Part shown: piece by piece, positions 12,951 through 27,391 of the stretch
Layout of the letters: the number at the start of each line of letters is the position of its first letter
How positions within the stretch are numbered: position 1 is the first letter of the stretch
Origin: Phorcus lineatus
Taxonomy: Eukaryota; Mollusca; Gastropoda; Trochida; Trochidae
DNA length: 64,000 nt
Reading direction: 5' to 3'
Assembly: GCA_921293015.1 (NCBI GenBank)
Contig: OV121083.1
Location: 31,054,908 to 31,118,907, forward strand
Translations under genes and position numbers: made by a program
The notes under the pieces: generated by a model
What the model saw: the letters and a program-made list of their open reading frames with translations, nothing else
Databases searched by the model: none
What the model was told of the DNA's origin: nothing

Positions 12951-14701
12951 GGTTGTGCCATCAGATTTGTTTGGTGAGCTAGGTGCCTTCATATGTGCAT
13001 TTACTGGAAATCCATATTGTAAATGAATGTAAATTTTAAAATAAAGTTGTTAAGCAGAAAATGTTGTCTTCCTTATGTACACATCACTTATAAAAGCCCT
13101 ATAAGGATTTCATTTTTGTTGTCTATGGGGGACCTGACATAAAAAATGTTGATAAAGTTTGCTGTCTGCAACTGAATGACTATCATGATACCATCACTAT
13201 CATGATACCATCAAAAGCCTAGAGTATCATACAATGCATTTCAATTAGCAGGTGGCTCTATGAAATACATCTCTGTTCCAATGCCTGTTGTTCTAGTTGC
13301 TAATGAGAGTCATAGTTCGACTCTTGTGGATGGGAAGCTAGAGCCAGTGCGCTCTTCCTAGAGAGTTGGTCGACATCAAGGCCCCGCAACGTGACAGCTT
13401 TGAGGATGATAATGATGATTGTTGTGGTGTGTGGTGTATGGTGATGTTATTGATGATGATGCTCTCTCTTAAAACTGTGATTTTGATTAATTGTTGATAT
13501 CCAAAAAGCAGCTGAATCAAACAGTCATATTGAGATTGAAAATGAATAATTTGCAAGAATGTACTCCTATACCACATGCCTGTGATGTGTGTAATGACGG
13601 AATTAGTACCTATGTGTTATCTTTCTTCTTTGTACCCTTTAAATCTATCCCTTTAAATCCCCAATGATTAAGAAATAAAACAACACATTCAAAATACAAA
13701 ATTGTAAGTTTTTTCCAAGGCTGAGTTGGTGTATTTCAATGATTGTAGATTAATGGTAGGTCCCTTGGTTTGCTTTTGGACACTTAATTTGTGTGTTATA
13801 AGTACACATAAGTACACAAAAGGGTTACAAGTACTCGTAATTCTACTCTCAGTGCAAATTATGTAAAATAAAGTGATATACATTCACTGTAGAGAAGAGA
13901 AAACAGTTTTTTCCAAGGCTGAGTTGGTGTATTTCAATGATAGTAGATTAACGGTAGGTCCCTTTGTTTGCTTTTGGACACTTAATTTGTGTGTTATAAG
14001 TAAACATTAGTACACAAAAGGGTTACAAGTACTCATAATTCTAATCTCAGTGCAAATAATGTAAAATAAAATTATATACATTAACTGTAGAGAAGAGAAA
14101 ATAGTTTTTTCCAAGGCTGAGTCGGTGTATTTCAATGATAGTACATTAACGGTAGGTCCCTTGGTTTGCTTTTGGACACTTAATTTGTGTGTTATAAGTA
14201 CACATAAGTAGCAAAAGGGTTACAAGTGCTCATAATTCTATTCTCAGTTCAAATAATGTAAAATAAAATAATATACATTAACTGTAGAGAAGAGAAAATA
14301 GAATTGTTAACCCTTGGGACCCCTAATGGGCGGTGGACTAAATTTAGTTCTAATCGGTCAATGACACATCTGTGAACGCGTTTTTCTGCAAAAGCAAAAC
14401 CTAACCTTACGTCATCTAAGAACATTAAGCGTTGCCAATCACCAAACGGAAACGTATAACTCGCCTGGCCCATGACATTTGACAATCAGACATACTGCTT
14501 GGAAGGATCAATGTGTTCAAACCTCTTAATTATGTACTTAGTCTCCGGTGCACTGTGTGTCGACTTTCAATGTGTCCTTATGCCGTCGTTGCTGTCGACG
14601 TTGACGACACAAAACCTTTCCAAAGATGTGGCGACCATCAGCAGTGTTATCACAAGTGATCGACTAATGTCGACATTGTACTAGTCAGCAAGTTTTATGA
14701 G
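12918..14701 (-). repeat. Right arm of the large inverted repeat
   Basis: It is the reverse complement of the left arm without the solo LTR. It includes the mirror of the 198-bp tandem array (13,706-14,302) and the outer block 14,303-14,701, whose mirror is 8,917-9,319. It ends immediately before a 36-bp poly-G tract. Confidence 0.85.
13706..14302 (-). repeat. Three-copy ~198-bp tandem repeat (right arm)
   Basis: It is an inverted counterpart of the left-arm array and is uninterrupted. The three units end in GTAGAGAAGAGAAAA-type blocks at about 13,904, 14,102 and 14,302. Confidence 0.9.
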
Positions 14702-14709
14702 TTTTTTAT

Positions 14710-14745
<36 letters not shown>
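14710..14745 (+). repeat. Poly-G tract (36 bp)
   Basis: An unbroken run of G directly outside the right arm. The following 14,750-14,785 resembles the arm segment around 14,320-14,350 (GGGACTCCTAGTGG versus GGGACCCCTAATGG), suggesting another arm-derived fragment. A run of this length is prone to assembly and sequencing error. Confidence 0.9.
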
Positions 14746-14746
<1 letters not shown>

Positions 14747-16257
14747 GCATGGGGACTCCTAGTGGCCGTGGACTAATTGTGTTAACAAGATTTTGTAGCA
14801 TTATAGGGTGATAAGATATCTCTGGGGATCTGAAAACGAAACTTGTGGCGACCAGAACGCACAAAAAGACAGGGATGACGTTTTACGACCTATTCCCATT
14901 TATCCATCAACAACAGCGTGGCATTGTCTACGAACGCTAAAATGCAAGGTCCTCAAACAGCTTGACTGATAAACGCCCCTTACATCACGCCGACGTCGTG
15001 GTTTGTTTCATCAATAGAACAGTGATTCTCCGTTTTAAAACCGGGGCTGTTCGAAAAAGAGCATTCGGGCGACAGAAGATTCAGTCTTAAAATCAGCTGG
15101 CCTTAGTTTCAAGTTTAAAAACTGCAATTGTTTATCATTAAAGTATGGCCATGCCTTTAATTGTTGTATTCCGACCAGGACATATAATCAAGACAAGAAC
15201 CTCGGGCGAATTGATATATTCAAATAAAACCGCTATTTTCGGTTATTACTAAAATAATTATGGCTAATTATTGTACATAATAAAATAAATAATAAATAAA
15301 ATATAAAATTTTTTATACTCTGGTTTGATGATAATTGTTTTCTTCAGATAGTTATAAATCATATAATCTTTCAAAATATTTGAATCATTACACTGTCCGA
15401 ACCTCGGTCAGTTTGCCCTATATCTATACAATGCGAAATTTTGAATCCCCAGCAACAAATTAGAGACGATACGCAATGATCTGCTGAAGATAGTTTTCAA
15501 CTAAACTTGAGTTATTAAGGGCTTATCACATCAATGTAGTTTCATAACTATTGTCAATGATTTACCCATATTACCACTTGGCGGGCGATGAAGCTGAGCG
15601 TAAATATATTTACCAACTTATTTTCTCTTGTTGTTCTTTCCAAACTTGTATAGAGGGTGATTAACTCTCATCAAAGGCGTGTCTTTATTGTGCAACCTTT
15701 TATATAACTTTTACGGTATTTAAGTTCAATTTTAAATTTTGGCCAGTGTTAAAATCAGACTTCATAGAGCATTTTTATATTTCTTTTTAAAACAATGTGT
15801 TAATGTAATAGTCTAATAAAAATAATTGCATTCGTACTGTTTTTTGTAAATATCTTCCTATTCTGAGATTACCCTTAAATATATAATGCTTTATTTACAT
15901 AATGTGCATCCGAAGTTTCTGATGAAATTATCTTAAGCGTTCAGAAATTGTAAAGGAGGAGTAATTATGAATCCAAGAATGTGAGATACTCTCAAGTGCA
16001 TTCTGAAAAACTTGCCCATGATACAAATCGAAAACTGTGTTCGATCTGATCCTATAATGCTTTGACCAAGTTTGCCAAAACTGTTTTAAGAGCTAATCTC
16101 ATCAATTCCCATTAATAAGTCTATTGGTAAGTTCAGTTTAAATTTGGTTGCCACTGAACTTGTTTTGCTAAAATGCGATGAAGTATGAATTTGAAACGAT
16201 TCATAAGGTTTCTTTTGCACACACTATCCATTCAACATTTTGTTTAAACGTCTATAA
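14746..16257. other. No gene recognised
   Basis: AT-rich sequence with stops in all frames. A short segment at 15,395-15,425 (CTGTCCGAACCTCGGTCAG) recurs inverted at 56,175-56,200, so part of this stretch is an old copy of that repeat. Confidence 0.5.
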
Positions 16258-18985
16258 AGCCCAACTCACACTACGCACGACTGTACTACGGTAACATTAC
16301 GATTCGAGCGTACTGGTATCGTATTGTGGTTTTTACGATCTGTTATGTGAAGACGGTTTCTGTACGTGAGGTGCACAATGTGGGTACAATCATTGCACGA
16401 AAGATTACGATTCCAACACGGTCAGAACACAATCAACACAAACGTAACACAACGCTTTCACGATGCAAACACGAGTGGTGTAAGAATATTGCACGTTTTT
16501 AAATAATTTATAGGGCAAAAAAAGTTAACCATTGATTTTAATGATCAATGTCGAATTGATATCCATCTTGTGATGCATTGCAGCTTTGAAATACAATTTC
16601 ATTGCGATAAAGACATTATTGCGCATATTACTTATTCTAACATTATCTTTGGACAATCTTCCGGAGTTTTTCTCTCATCTTCTGGCTTTATGCAAATTGC
16701 TGACGATGTTGTTTCACAGGCATTCCTTCTGACAAAGCAGTTAAATTTCAAGCACGTAAGGACGTTTACATCGTGACATTGAGAAACTTGCCAAGGTGAT
16801 CGATAATTGAGGACATTATAATTCTCCTACACCCCTTATCACACGTATACAAACAACTCAACACCATTTTAACTTGGACTGGCTGTATTTGCATAGTCTT
16901 GCCGTACCATTACATCACTGAACATTCCAACATCAAACCATCCCCGTACACGCACTGGAACTGTGTTCTCCCTACGTATGCATCAGTTCCTTACTGGGGA
17001 GTTTACAGTAAAGTCAATACATTTGAACACAATAAAAGTTTTCAATATCATATTGGAGTTATTATACAGGTGTCAAAACGCACTCTTTATAAGTTATACA
17101 CTTTACACAATTCATTTCCATAAACGGAGCAAATTTGAAACGAAATTACCCTTTAAAGTATCTGTACATTGGCCAGTCAATATATTATATGGTATTAAAC
17201 AAAATATCCATAAACAGAATCCCCAAAATTCACCATAAACGGCATTTACAAAATTCACCATAAACGGTATCAAACAAATCCCATAAACAGGGCTATCAAA
17301 AGCATTATCAACATTTACATATCATACAACCATAAGCGGTTTCGATACATCACCATAAACGGCTCATGTCCTAACGACTCGAACTCATCCATAAACGGAT
17401 AGCTCCCCCATAAGCGGTTAACTGCCGGATAACACTTCAGCGCATCACTTGAGCATAACATCTGAAGCAAATATGAAAAAGAGTTAGATGCACAAAAGGA
17501 CAATAATTACAAATACATATTAAAACAATAAGAAAAAAGATATGTATATGGTACTGCACTACAGCCGAGAGAATCGAAACATTAACCTCTCACCCTTATA
17601 TACCCCGCTAGTACCACCAGCGCCCCTACAATTATCTCCCCTTTGATACTTTGTTCACCGGTAGGAGAAATTAGTTTTCCTCTAATTCATCCTTCAAACG
17701 AGGAAAACATCATTTCGCTTCCTACCAAATTATGAACCATCTGCATTTCTATATGCTGATCATCACATTCCCTTGATCTATAAATGCATACCGAAAGTTT
17801 GTTCACATGCCTGTGTCTCCTAGTGAAAATATCATGTTATTTGGCATCTCTTAGAGGCATCAAAGCTTTACGAAAATAAATCAGATGATGTTGAATTTAC
17901 GATACAGAAATGAATGTCCATTGTAGTTCAACGTAAACAGGATATCATTCCCAACAGTCAACCATAGCAGTTTTGGCAGGTCATAAAAGTGACCAGGAGT
18001 CAAAATTCCGAAAACATAAATTTAATTTTTCGCTACAAAATCCATTTAAAGTGGTCAATATTTTTAAACACAAGTTATGTTTGTTCCCTTGCACCAAGTC
18101 AATGTGACTGTGCGGTTTTTTTTGTCGGATATGAGAACTGGAATAGTAACTGTTTAATCGAAATTTCAGGAAATCAGAATTTCGAAAACATAACCCCTTC
18201 TGTCTATTTCATCATGCCTAACTTCGAATGACAGACAAGACGACTCCAACATAAGTTAAAGAATGGATATTTTACGCATTGTCAATTGATCATTCATTGT
18301 CAGTTTTGCTGTTAGCTGTATATGAATATCGAGCGCCCAAATTGCCATTTTCGAATTCTAGGTCATTAATTGTAATCATTCCAAAAACGTGAGTCTGTGG
18401 TAAATACTTTAAAAATTGGCCTGAGAGAGCAATGTCGTGTGAGTCCAGCGCAATATAAGCATCCCCATTGTTATCGTTATTACCTGCTTTCTACAAAATG
18501 GATTCAGTTTAATTTCTTATTGATAACAAGTACATCTGCGATTCATTCTAGCAGAGAACAAACCAAAGTAAACATTATACCACTTACCAGTGAAATCACT
18601 ATTTCTTCGTCTAATGTGATCGGAAGTTGTTTTCTAAATTTTCTTATTTAAATTTTCATACGATTGCGTATGAAAATTCTACATTAGTATGATAAGTCCT
18701 ATGTACAAAATCTTCAGAAATAGCATGAATATGTTAAACACTCTTTTTTTCTGATATGTCTGATATGTATATACTTTTGCAGTATACAGTTTATACGTCT
18801 ACCATACCTTTGATTGGCTACCACATTATGTTGCTTGTGATTAATTCTTGTTGCATTTTATCATACCTTGAAATTGCCGCAGTAATTTGTAACCTTATTT
18901 CTTCCCTATCATTTAAAGGTATACTTTCATGTAGAAAATTCTTTGTTAGTTTTCACACGTATTGCCCGTTTACAGTGTCGGACAT
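16258..18985 (+). mobile_element. AAGCCC-terminal TIR element, copy 3 (degenerate, without MITE, Tc1 or LINE)
   Basis: It starts with AAGCCCAACTCACACTACG after a TA. The block 16,258-16,495 matches 2,870-3,110. The sequence then passes straight through the MITE site (16,500) and the Tc1 site (near 16,625). Homology resumes at 17,708-17,790 and 18,320-18,400 (to the left copy) and at 18,455-18,985 (to 5,350-5,640). The right terminus is missing. It serves as an internal empty-site control for the other copies. Confidence 0.7.
16822..17707 (+). mobile_element. ~0.88-kb insertion carrying a CCATAAACGG motif array
   Basis: It interrupts copy 3 at a point that is continuous in copy 1 (minus strand near 1,110). 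The flanks ACATTAT and ACATCAT may be a decayed 7-bp target duplication. Inside, nine CCATAARCRG motifs (R = purine) occur in direct orientation between 17,118 and 17,418, often preceded by TTCA. There is no TG...CA terminus and no coding capacity. The superfamily is unknown. Confidence 0.5.
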
Positions 18986-19680
18986 AAGTCATGGGAGTAA
19001 TTTTGCATTATTCCTGTGACGCTATCGCAACACGGTTGGGAGCTGCTCTCAGCATTGCTGCAAATTTAGTGCACCGCCAACGCGATGATTTTGCGTCTCT
19101 ACTGCGATACACCTGGGCTGTATTGCGGTAAAGTGGGAGGGGCTTATACGGGCCGGTCTACCCGTTATTTGACCCGCTACAAGCATATTGGATAACTTTA
19201 AAGTGGGCTGGTCTAACGAAGCTGTTAAATGTTCATGTACTGTAAACCTGTAAAATATAATCTTTCGGCGTTTGTTAGTACTCCAAATGACTACCGGGAA
19301 AATAAGGAACGTGTATTTCCCAAGTTTCCATCATTATTTCTTATTATACCGCCTTACTGACCATGATAAAGTAAATACAAATTACCAACAGTGTCGTCAT
19401 CGCGTTTCATAGAACCAGGGATACGATCCTTGATAGAACTACACTTGTTATACACACTTACGTAGAAGTGTTCATGTATTGAACATTGTTTGGGCATGTG
19501 CCACGACTACATGTACGTTAGGGATATTATGTGGACGTATGACATACAAAAATGTACATACTGTTTGGAGGGGTTCTCCGAAAAACTGCACAATACGGCT
19601 GCTTATCCGAACACGAAGGTTACATCAACTTACAAGAAGAATACATGTACTGTATGCAAAGGCTCTAACGATCAGTCCCG
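18986..19680. other. No gene recognised
   Basis: A GC-richer patch at 19,020-19,200 contains CGCGAT and TTGCG motifs similar to those at 25,690-25,850. A short open frame at 19,490-19,684 has two CxxC pairs but nothing I recognise, and it ends at the border of the next element. Confidence 0.35.
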
Positions 19681-20965
<1,285 letters not shown>

Positions 20966-22547
20966 TAAGGATACTTTGTCTTAAAACCGACATAGCGTTC
21001 GTTTAATTAAAATCGTGATTAAAACTTTGTGTATTTCTGTAAAAAGATAATGTTACGCGCGACAAAATTAACCAATATAAGAATACCATACAGAGAGCTA
21101 TATCCTTTATCAAAGTCTCATCTCAAACATAAACAAATTACATATATACAAAACAATAAAACTTGAGTCATCCCTGTAAGGGATGAAAGAGACTAAACAC
21201 AAAGAGATGTAGAAAAAGAGATACAACATTGTATGATTAAGGATATATGTACATAGAGATATATTTAAAAAATCAATGTTAGTAACTTTACTTGATACGA
21301 ATGAAAATTAATATAAATGATATATTAGATTATCAGTTAAATTGGAATAATCGTCACATTCAACGTACGTAAAAAAATTTCAATAAACTCGACCTCTCGA
21401 GGTCATGTACAGGGTTTTCATTAATCATTTTCACAGAATAAAATACTCTTTATTTTAAATGCTGCCATCACATTGTTCAATCTCAACTCTAATCGGGGCA
21501 ACTCCTTATTTATGACATTTTTAGGCATTCAACTAGCCCGGTGAAAAGCAATGAAGCATGACTTGCCTGCGACTACATGAACATGTACCTTGTGACGTAA
21601 TATATATAGTTGTCTTGTGAGGTAGAACTTTATACCAAGGTAATTTGGGGTTTACTGCCTAAACAGCAGTTGTAAAAAATATTCTAGCAACGCCTTATTA
21701 CAGTATATTTCTGTTTTCAAAACGACTGTAAATTGAACACGATTATTGGTAAACCAATACCTGTACAATATGGTGTAGTAATAAGTGGTATAGTATGTTG
21801 ACGTTCTCTGAATATCGATAATTTTGTTCCTTATAACTTTAATCGGAATTGATACAAGGAAGCATTTGTATCTTTGATGTAATTTACAGCTTGTCGTCTG
21901 AGGTACTTGACTCAATAACTATAAGTTACTATTCGGGACATAAGGTCAAACCGATTTTGGAAATAAAAAAAGGTATTTCTCTCGTTCAAAGGTTTATCTT
22001 TCGCGACATTTGGCGACATTTGTTATTTTGAGATTATTACATATTTATATCTAAACCTACTGCTATATTTACTACACTAACGAAAAACAACCCATGAGAC
22101 TTCAACAAAATCACTACTTTTGGTTTTGTGTGATTTTAATGTTTATAGTTTAATAACACATTTTGCGGTTAGCGGTAGGATGTTGGGCCCGTGATGTCTA
22201 ACAAATTGATGTCACGACCTTTAGTTCTCTTATATCGTGATCACTGTTATCTATGAAAATATGTTGTGTAAAGTTAAGCTCAGTCCAAATCTTATAATTT
22301 TAAAAACAATTACCTAATCAATTGCACCAGAGTGTAAATAAATAGATCGTACCAAATAAATCTACATAAATTGTTTTGGCACTGAACTGATCAGAGAGAA
22401 AGACAATGCAAGCTGTTATTCAACAACGTTGTCTGGGGGATGCATCTTAATGAAACAAATATAAATAAATCATTTCTTGTTAATTTTATTTTAAAGAGAA
22501 TGTTCAGTGAATATTGACAGCAGGTTCACATCGTGTCAGACAAAAAT
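20966..22547. other. No gene recognised
   Basis: AT-rich, with stops in all frames. No repeat shared with the rest of the window was seen. Confidence 0.4.
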
Positions 22548-22593
22548 ATGGTGGATGTCAGCTTATTTCTTTTTATTTTATCAGGTAATCTTT
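22548..22593 (+). CDS. Possible signal-peptide first exon (weak)
   Basis: ATG at 22,548 opens MVDVSLFLFILS, a short hydrophobic leader. It is followed by G and a GTAATC donor-like site in phase 1 (GT at about 22,594). The stretch has the shape of a first exon of a secreted or membrane protein. It is very short, the donor lacks the GTAAG/GTGAG form, and no downstream exon is seen, so chance is a real possibility. Confidence 0.15.
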
Positions 22594-22599
22594 CTCTCA

Positions 22600-25519
22600 T
22601 TATCAAAGGTACGCCAGTACTTACATAACCTCGATTATGGTATGCCAAGCCTTTTTATGACTACTCGCCTACAAACCTATCCCGCGTCCATCTCTTGCTA
22701 ATTAAAGTGTGTATTCAATAGCTTGTGCGGCACTCATTGTTTATTGAGGATCTAAGTGAAGAGAAAAAAACTGAAATCCGAGAACTCTCATGCGCTATCC
22801 TTACGCACAGAAAGTCAACTTTTTGTAAACTATCCCTTTCTGTACAAAACGACTTCACATCGTTAAGATATAAGGCATGGTTTAAAAAGAATAGAATCAC
22901 AGATATATTAAAATTGGGAAATTACCAGCATCGGTTACCTGCATTGCCCACTCTGAAAAGTTAATTTAAATTGAATTGAATTTGAAAAGTGAATTGTTAA
23001 TATAGTGAATTAAATGTTCGTTTGGGTAATTATCTTATCTTTGTGTATACATTTGAATGACGATGTGTCAAAATGAAGGTTAATTGCGCTTAGTCTAAGG
23101 TTATGCATTATAAAGGAGCTGTGGTTGTTGAAACTAATATGTCATTTTTCTGAGGGGGTATGACATAAGAAGTTGTTGACAGTCATGTTTACTTAGGACT
23201 TCTTTTGTCGGAACAATAATGCGGTAATCGGAGATGTAGAATGGTCCACTACAGTTGTTAACAAGTGGAAGAGTGTGACGAAGTTTTTCAGACATCTTTG
23301 TCATGCAAAATATTGATAGTGTAAGCGGTAAAATTGTTAGGTGGAGTCATCCTTAAGCAATACGGTGTAAACGAATTTGAATTTTAGAGTTTGTAATTTG
23401 TAAGTTTTCAGATCTTAACCTCTATCATGTTAAGGATAATAACGTAGTATCATTTTCTTCTTGTTGTCTCAAAGGTTTCTGAGGGTGTTTTTAATGAGTT
23501 TGTCAGAAGGTTGAAACGTGATATGTTACCAAATACATGCAAACAATTATTTGTTTTTCATAACATGATAAATACGAGACATTTTCAGTTAATTGTAAAT
23601 ATTACGAGTTTGAAATAAGACTGACATATTGTGATAATAACAATGTTATTAGTAAAAAATAATCTGACGGATATGGTAAGTCCCTACCATGTGTTAACTA
23701 GTATTAGGTATCGAGCGACCAATGTGCATAATGCTTTTCCATCTCAAAAAATAATTGAGAATGGCTACCGACTTTAACGTTTGAACCATTATTATCAATG
23801 AAATGGCAATTTTTACATGCGCATGCAATAGGAAAACGTGTCACGTTACTAATTTGATACTATCATAATTTACATTTAAATAACTCACGATTTCCAGATA
23901 CAGTAGCGCTATGATATTTTCAAAACCAAAACTTGAATTGAAATGAAGGAGTTCACCAAAACGCCTATCGCCTCGTGTTTCGATACATCTATATATGCTA
24001 TATATGAGATAAGGAAAATATGCAACACATAATTGGTTCATTCCTTTTGATATTCATTTTCAAAATCAAATGATCCGGCATGAACATGCAGAAATTCATG
24101 TATACATTGAGACATTATATATCACCTCAGATAAGAGAATCTTCAACTGTACACCTGTCATTTTGATTAAGGAATGTGTGTTGATCAGAATATTGAAGTT
24201 AATAGTAAAATTAGAGTTAATTTTTTTTACAATATTTGTGCAGGTTAATACAGCGTGTCTGTGAAATATCAGAGGTATCACATCATCCTTAAGGCTTTCT
24301 AACCTAACTTATACGTATGGATTCATAAGCTCTTTTACAACCATCATAGACTAGTATAAATATATGACCATTTACACATCAACTATTAGTTTGTGATGTA
24401 GTTTCTTTGCAAGATATTCGGCAGGTATTTGGCAAATTACAGTTATATGTCATTGAAGAGTCTTGGTTTACGTTAACGATATGCATCTCACACGACAATT
24501 AACATTACATAACTAAGTAATGCAATCCCCTACTCCCGCTGCCTTACTAGAGCTAGCCGCTCCCCCGCCCTTCCGCTCAGTTCTTGCTCTCGTCATTCCT
24601 GAATTCGCTTGTTAATTTGTTTTTTAAAGTACATAGGATATCAATAGATGAGTGTTAAATTGTGTTAGAAGAGGCACTGTATAATATGTGTGCGGAGATT
24701 CACTGACTTTAGGGTAGACTTGTTTTGTAAAAAGAACACCGCATGAGCGTTTTGATCAATAGGTTCATATTGTTTATAGAGGGGGATATTGTCCTTGATT
24801 TTGGAAGGATTGTAAATTGTTTTTATTTGTAAGAAAAACATGACGTTTGTTTAAGTATTGTTTGATATTAATATATCTTAGTGAAACTGATGTTTTAAGT
24901 TGCCCTTTTGGATAGCCAATCCAAAAAGAGATTTATTGAATATATTTTAATAACATATTGTTTTAGTAATACTAACATAAATATTCTATTTGGTGACATT
25001 CTAACAAATATCTCTCTATGTCCTTGTTTCTTTTTCTTCTCATTCATTTACCAACATTTCTACCAACAAAACACTGAAATACGACTTGCGAAACATAACG
25101 ACTTTTATCCTTAAGGACCACCATATTTTATTGATAACACCTTCTTTATTGTGAGTTTTTATTCAGAAAATATTGCCTTCCTTATGTTTATCACTTCAAA
25201 ATGTCTATCAAACTTTTATTCAAAGTTTTCAATATTCGTTCATTTTTTGAGTGTACATGGTTCATACGTGTCCCTTTAAAAGTTGTTGTTATGTATCTCG
25301 GTAAAATAGAGAAATAGAATTAAGATGTGGATTTACAGAACTAAATGGTGAATATAATATAATATAAAAAAAGTTAGAGGGAATAAAAAAGTAAAATTTT
25401 AAAAGTTATAAATACATTTAATGATACATAATTAAACTTGGAAAGAATAAGTAACCTAAAAGTAAGTAGATATATAAGGAATCAACACAGCCGAGTTTGC
25501 AGATGTCGAAGACAAAGGT
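22600..25519. other. No gene recognised
   Basis: AT-rich sequence. An open frame at 22,725-22,964 (79 codons, rich in charged residues) has no motif I know. Nothing else was seen. Confidence 0.4.
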
Positions 25520-25545
25520 GGGGGGGGGGGGGGGGGGGGGGGGGG
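25520..25545 (+). repeat. Poly-G tract (26 bp)
   Basis: An unbroken G run following AAAGGT. Confidence 0.9.
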
Positions 25546-25879
25546 TGTGACTCACCCAACAGAGCCCACGGGTTGAGGGGAAAGGGAAGATGATACGATA
25601 ACTCTTGAAAGCTTTCCTTTCCGATACATTTACGACACCTTCATGCAATTGCCTCATCGGGACTAATTAATCACGTGACCTTAGCTCCGCCTACTCGATA
25701 AATGCACTGAACCATGCGCGTGGCTTTTTGCGATAGACTCGCAAAATCCCCGCAACCGACACGCGATATTGGCGTGACTTGACCGCGACACGACCGGATT
25801 TCGTTCGCGATAATTTTGCGATAATTCTGCATCCAGACTGCGAGACAAGGGAAGAGACATATGACCGCCACTGTATGCA

Positions 25880-26150
25880 TCTTTAAACTTTGCATTCTGC
25901 AAAAAATAAAATTTCAAAGATCTAATAAATTCAAAAGTACACAAAAGTATTACATTGAATATGCACTTTGCATTTTGAGTCTTCATTTTACAGCAAAGCA
26001 TCTTTCATAGGCGTGTGTGACGACAAATATGTTATCCATGCATGCGGCGTTTCCATTTGCTGAAATATTGCATTGAAGTCTAATAAGAGCTTGTATTAGA
26101 ACATTGGTTGTGTAGCATTCAATCTACAACTTGACAAAACAGTCCGTATG
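25880..26150 (-). mobile_element. Degenerate member of the MULE-type MITE family (second copy)
   Basis: It matches 5,630-5,985 with the same block order and relates on the minus strand to the 39,697-40,143 MITE. As at 5.6 kb, it is directly followed by the right-hand part of the AAGCCC element, so it lies within a copy of that element. Confidence 0.5.
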
Positions 26151-26505
26151 CAGAGAATTCGTTCGTCACCATCTTTACCTTCAATACCTTACCATCGTTT
26201 GTGCTGACTTGTTGACTGAAAGTAAGACACGCGAATCACACGTGATGAAAACGTTTGGACGGGAAACGCTCTTGTTGATGCAAGTTCAACCCAACATCGT
26301 GTAAAGATTGTATCCTGATCGTACAGTTATCGTGTGACTCCGTGTTTAGTACGAGCTGTCATCGTGGTTATAGAGTCTAGCACCATAAGGGTTAATTTAA
26401 CATTACTACGATAATAGTACGATTGCAAGAAGGACAATTTATCGATCGTGTTGTGGTCGTGTTGTAGTTGTGCTGTTATCGTGTCCTAAGGCTGAAGCAC
26501 GAAAA
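26151..26505 (+). mobile_element. AAGCCC-element right-end fragment (copy 4)
   Basis: It matches 7,048-7,375. It contains CAATACCTTACCATCG at about 26,190 without the LINE insertion, so it is the unoccupied site of the 14-bp target duplication. The terminal 240 bp are missing. Confidence 0.7.
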
Positions 26506-26700
26506 GTGGAATTACGTGTATGTCACCTGCTTAATAAGAGCTACGTTACTTCAATTAGTGAAAAGCGAGTTTTATTGCATCATCGTAAGACGGAAGTGCC
26601 CACATCGAGGTATAAAGCCTCGTTCCAGACGCGACCTCCCTTCACATTTGTTTGTTTTTGAAAATGGGCAATGCGAAGGGAAATGCACATGTTCCACTTT

Positions 26701-26830
26701 CAGGGGCGTAGGAGGGGGGGGGGGGGGGGGGCTTGAATTGAAATTTTGTAACCAAAAAAAAGAAAAAAAGGGGAAAATAATCATTTTGGAAAAAAACAAC
26801 ATTTCGAGCCCCCCTGTTCCTACGCCCCTG
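26701..26830. mobile_element. 130-bp MITE with CAGGGGCGTAGGA TIRs
   Basis: Perfect 13-bp inverted ends CAGGGGCGTAGGA (26,701 and 26,830) are flanked by ACTTT on both sides (26,696-26,700 and 26,831-26,835). The CAGGGGCGTA-type end recalls hAT elements, which usually duplicate 8 bp. Only 5 bp match here, so the family is tentative. It contains an 18-bp poly-G run at 26,714-26,731. Confidence 0.65.
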
Positions 26831-26835
26831 ACTTT

Positions 26836-27317
26836 GACACGTGCATTTGTTGTTTTTTGAAAATTGTGAATTGTGAATTCATGCACGCCGATAACGAGGT
26901 TGATAACTGACTTACCATTCAACCATTAAAATCAATTTCAAACAGCAAAGGAAACATTTAAAAAATATGTATTAAGCACATGTTAAAATGACAGAGGTAC
27001 TTTTGTTGATATTATTGGTACAATATTAATGGCGCTTCGAGGTAAACAAACGGTGCCGAAATGCGGTAGGTGACAGAAGCCTGAGGAAATCGCCCCGCAC
27101 GTGCAGCATGTTGAAATATACAAGCATCATAACAGAAGGTATAACCAGTGTAAACATTCACCAAGAACCGCAAGAAACTAAATTTCAAAATGTGAATTAG
27201 GAGAGGTTTACCACCGGAGGCGTTTAAGATTTAAAAAATTAACTATTTATAACTCAATCCTATCGCTCAAAAAATCTAAATCATTTGGTCATTTTAATGT
27301 CTTCAAAATGTTAGCTG
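26836..27317. other. No gene recognised
   Basis: AT-rich non-coding sequence with no shared repeat. Confidence 0.4.
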
Positions 27318-27391
27318 GTTTCGCTGGTGTAGTGGTTAGCTAACTGTACAAGACGACGGAAACTATGGGTTCTATTCCCAGTTTAATGCAA
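27318..27391 (+). other. tRNA-like sequence (SINE head or tRNA pseudogene)
   Basis: It has an A-box-like TGGTGTAGTGGTTAGC at 27,327 and a B-box-like GGTTCTATTCC at 27,368, with a 4-bp T-stem (TGGG/CCCA). The spacing suits an RNA polymerase III internal promoter. The acceptor and anticodon stems do not fold well, so a functional tRNA is unlikely. Confidence 0.5.

Noticed and set aside
26572-26922. Proline-rich and glycine-rich open frames
   Set aside because: They are produced by the poly-G tract of the 130-bp MITE.
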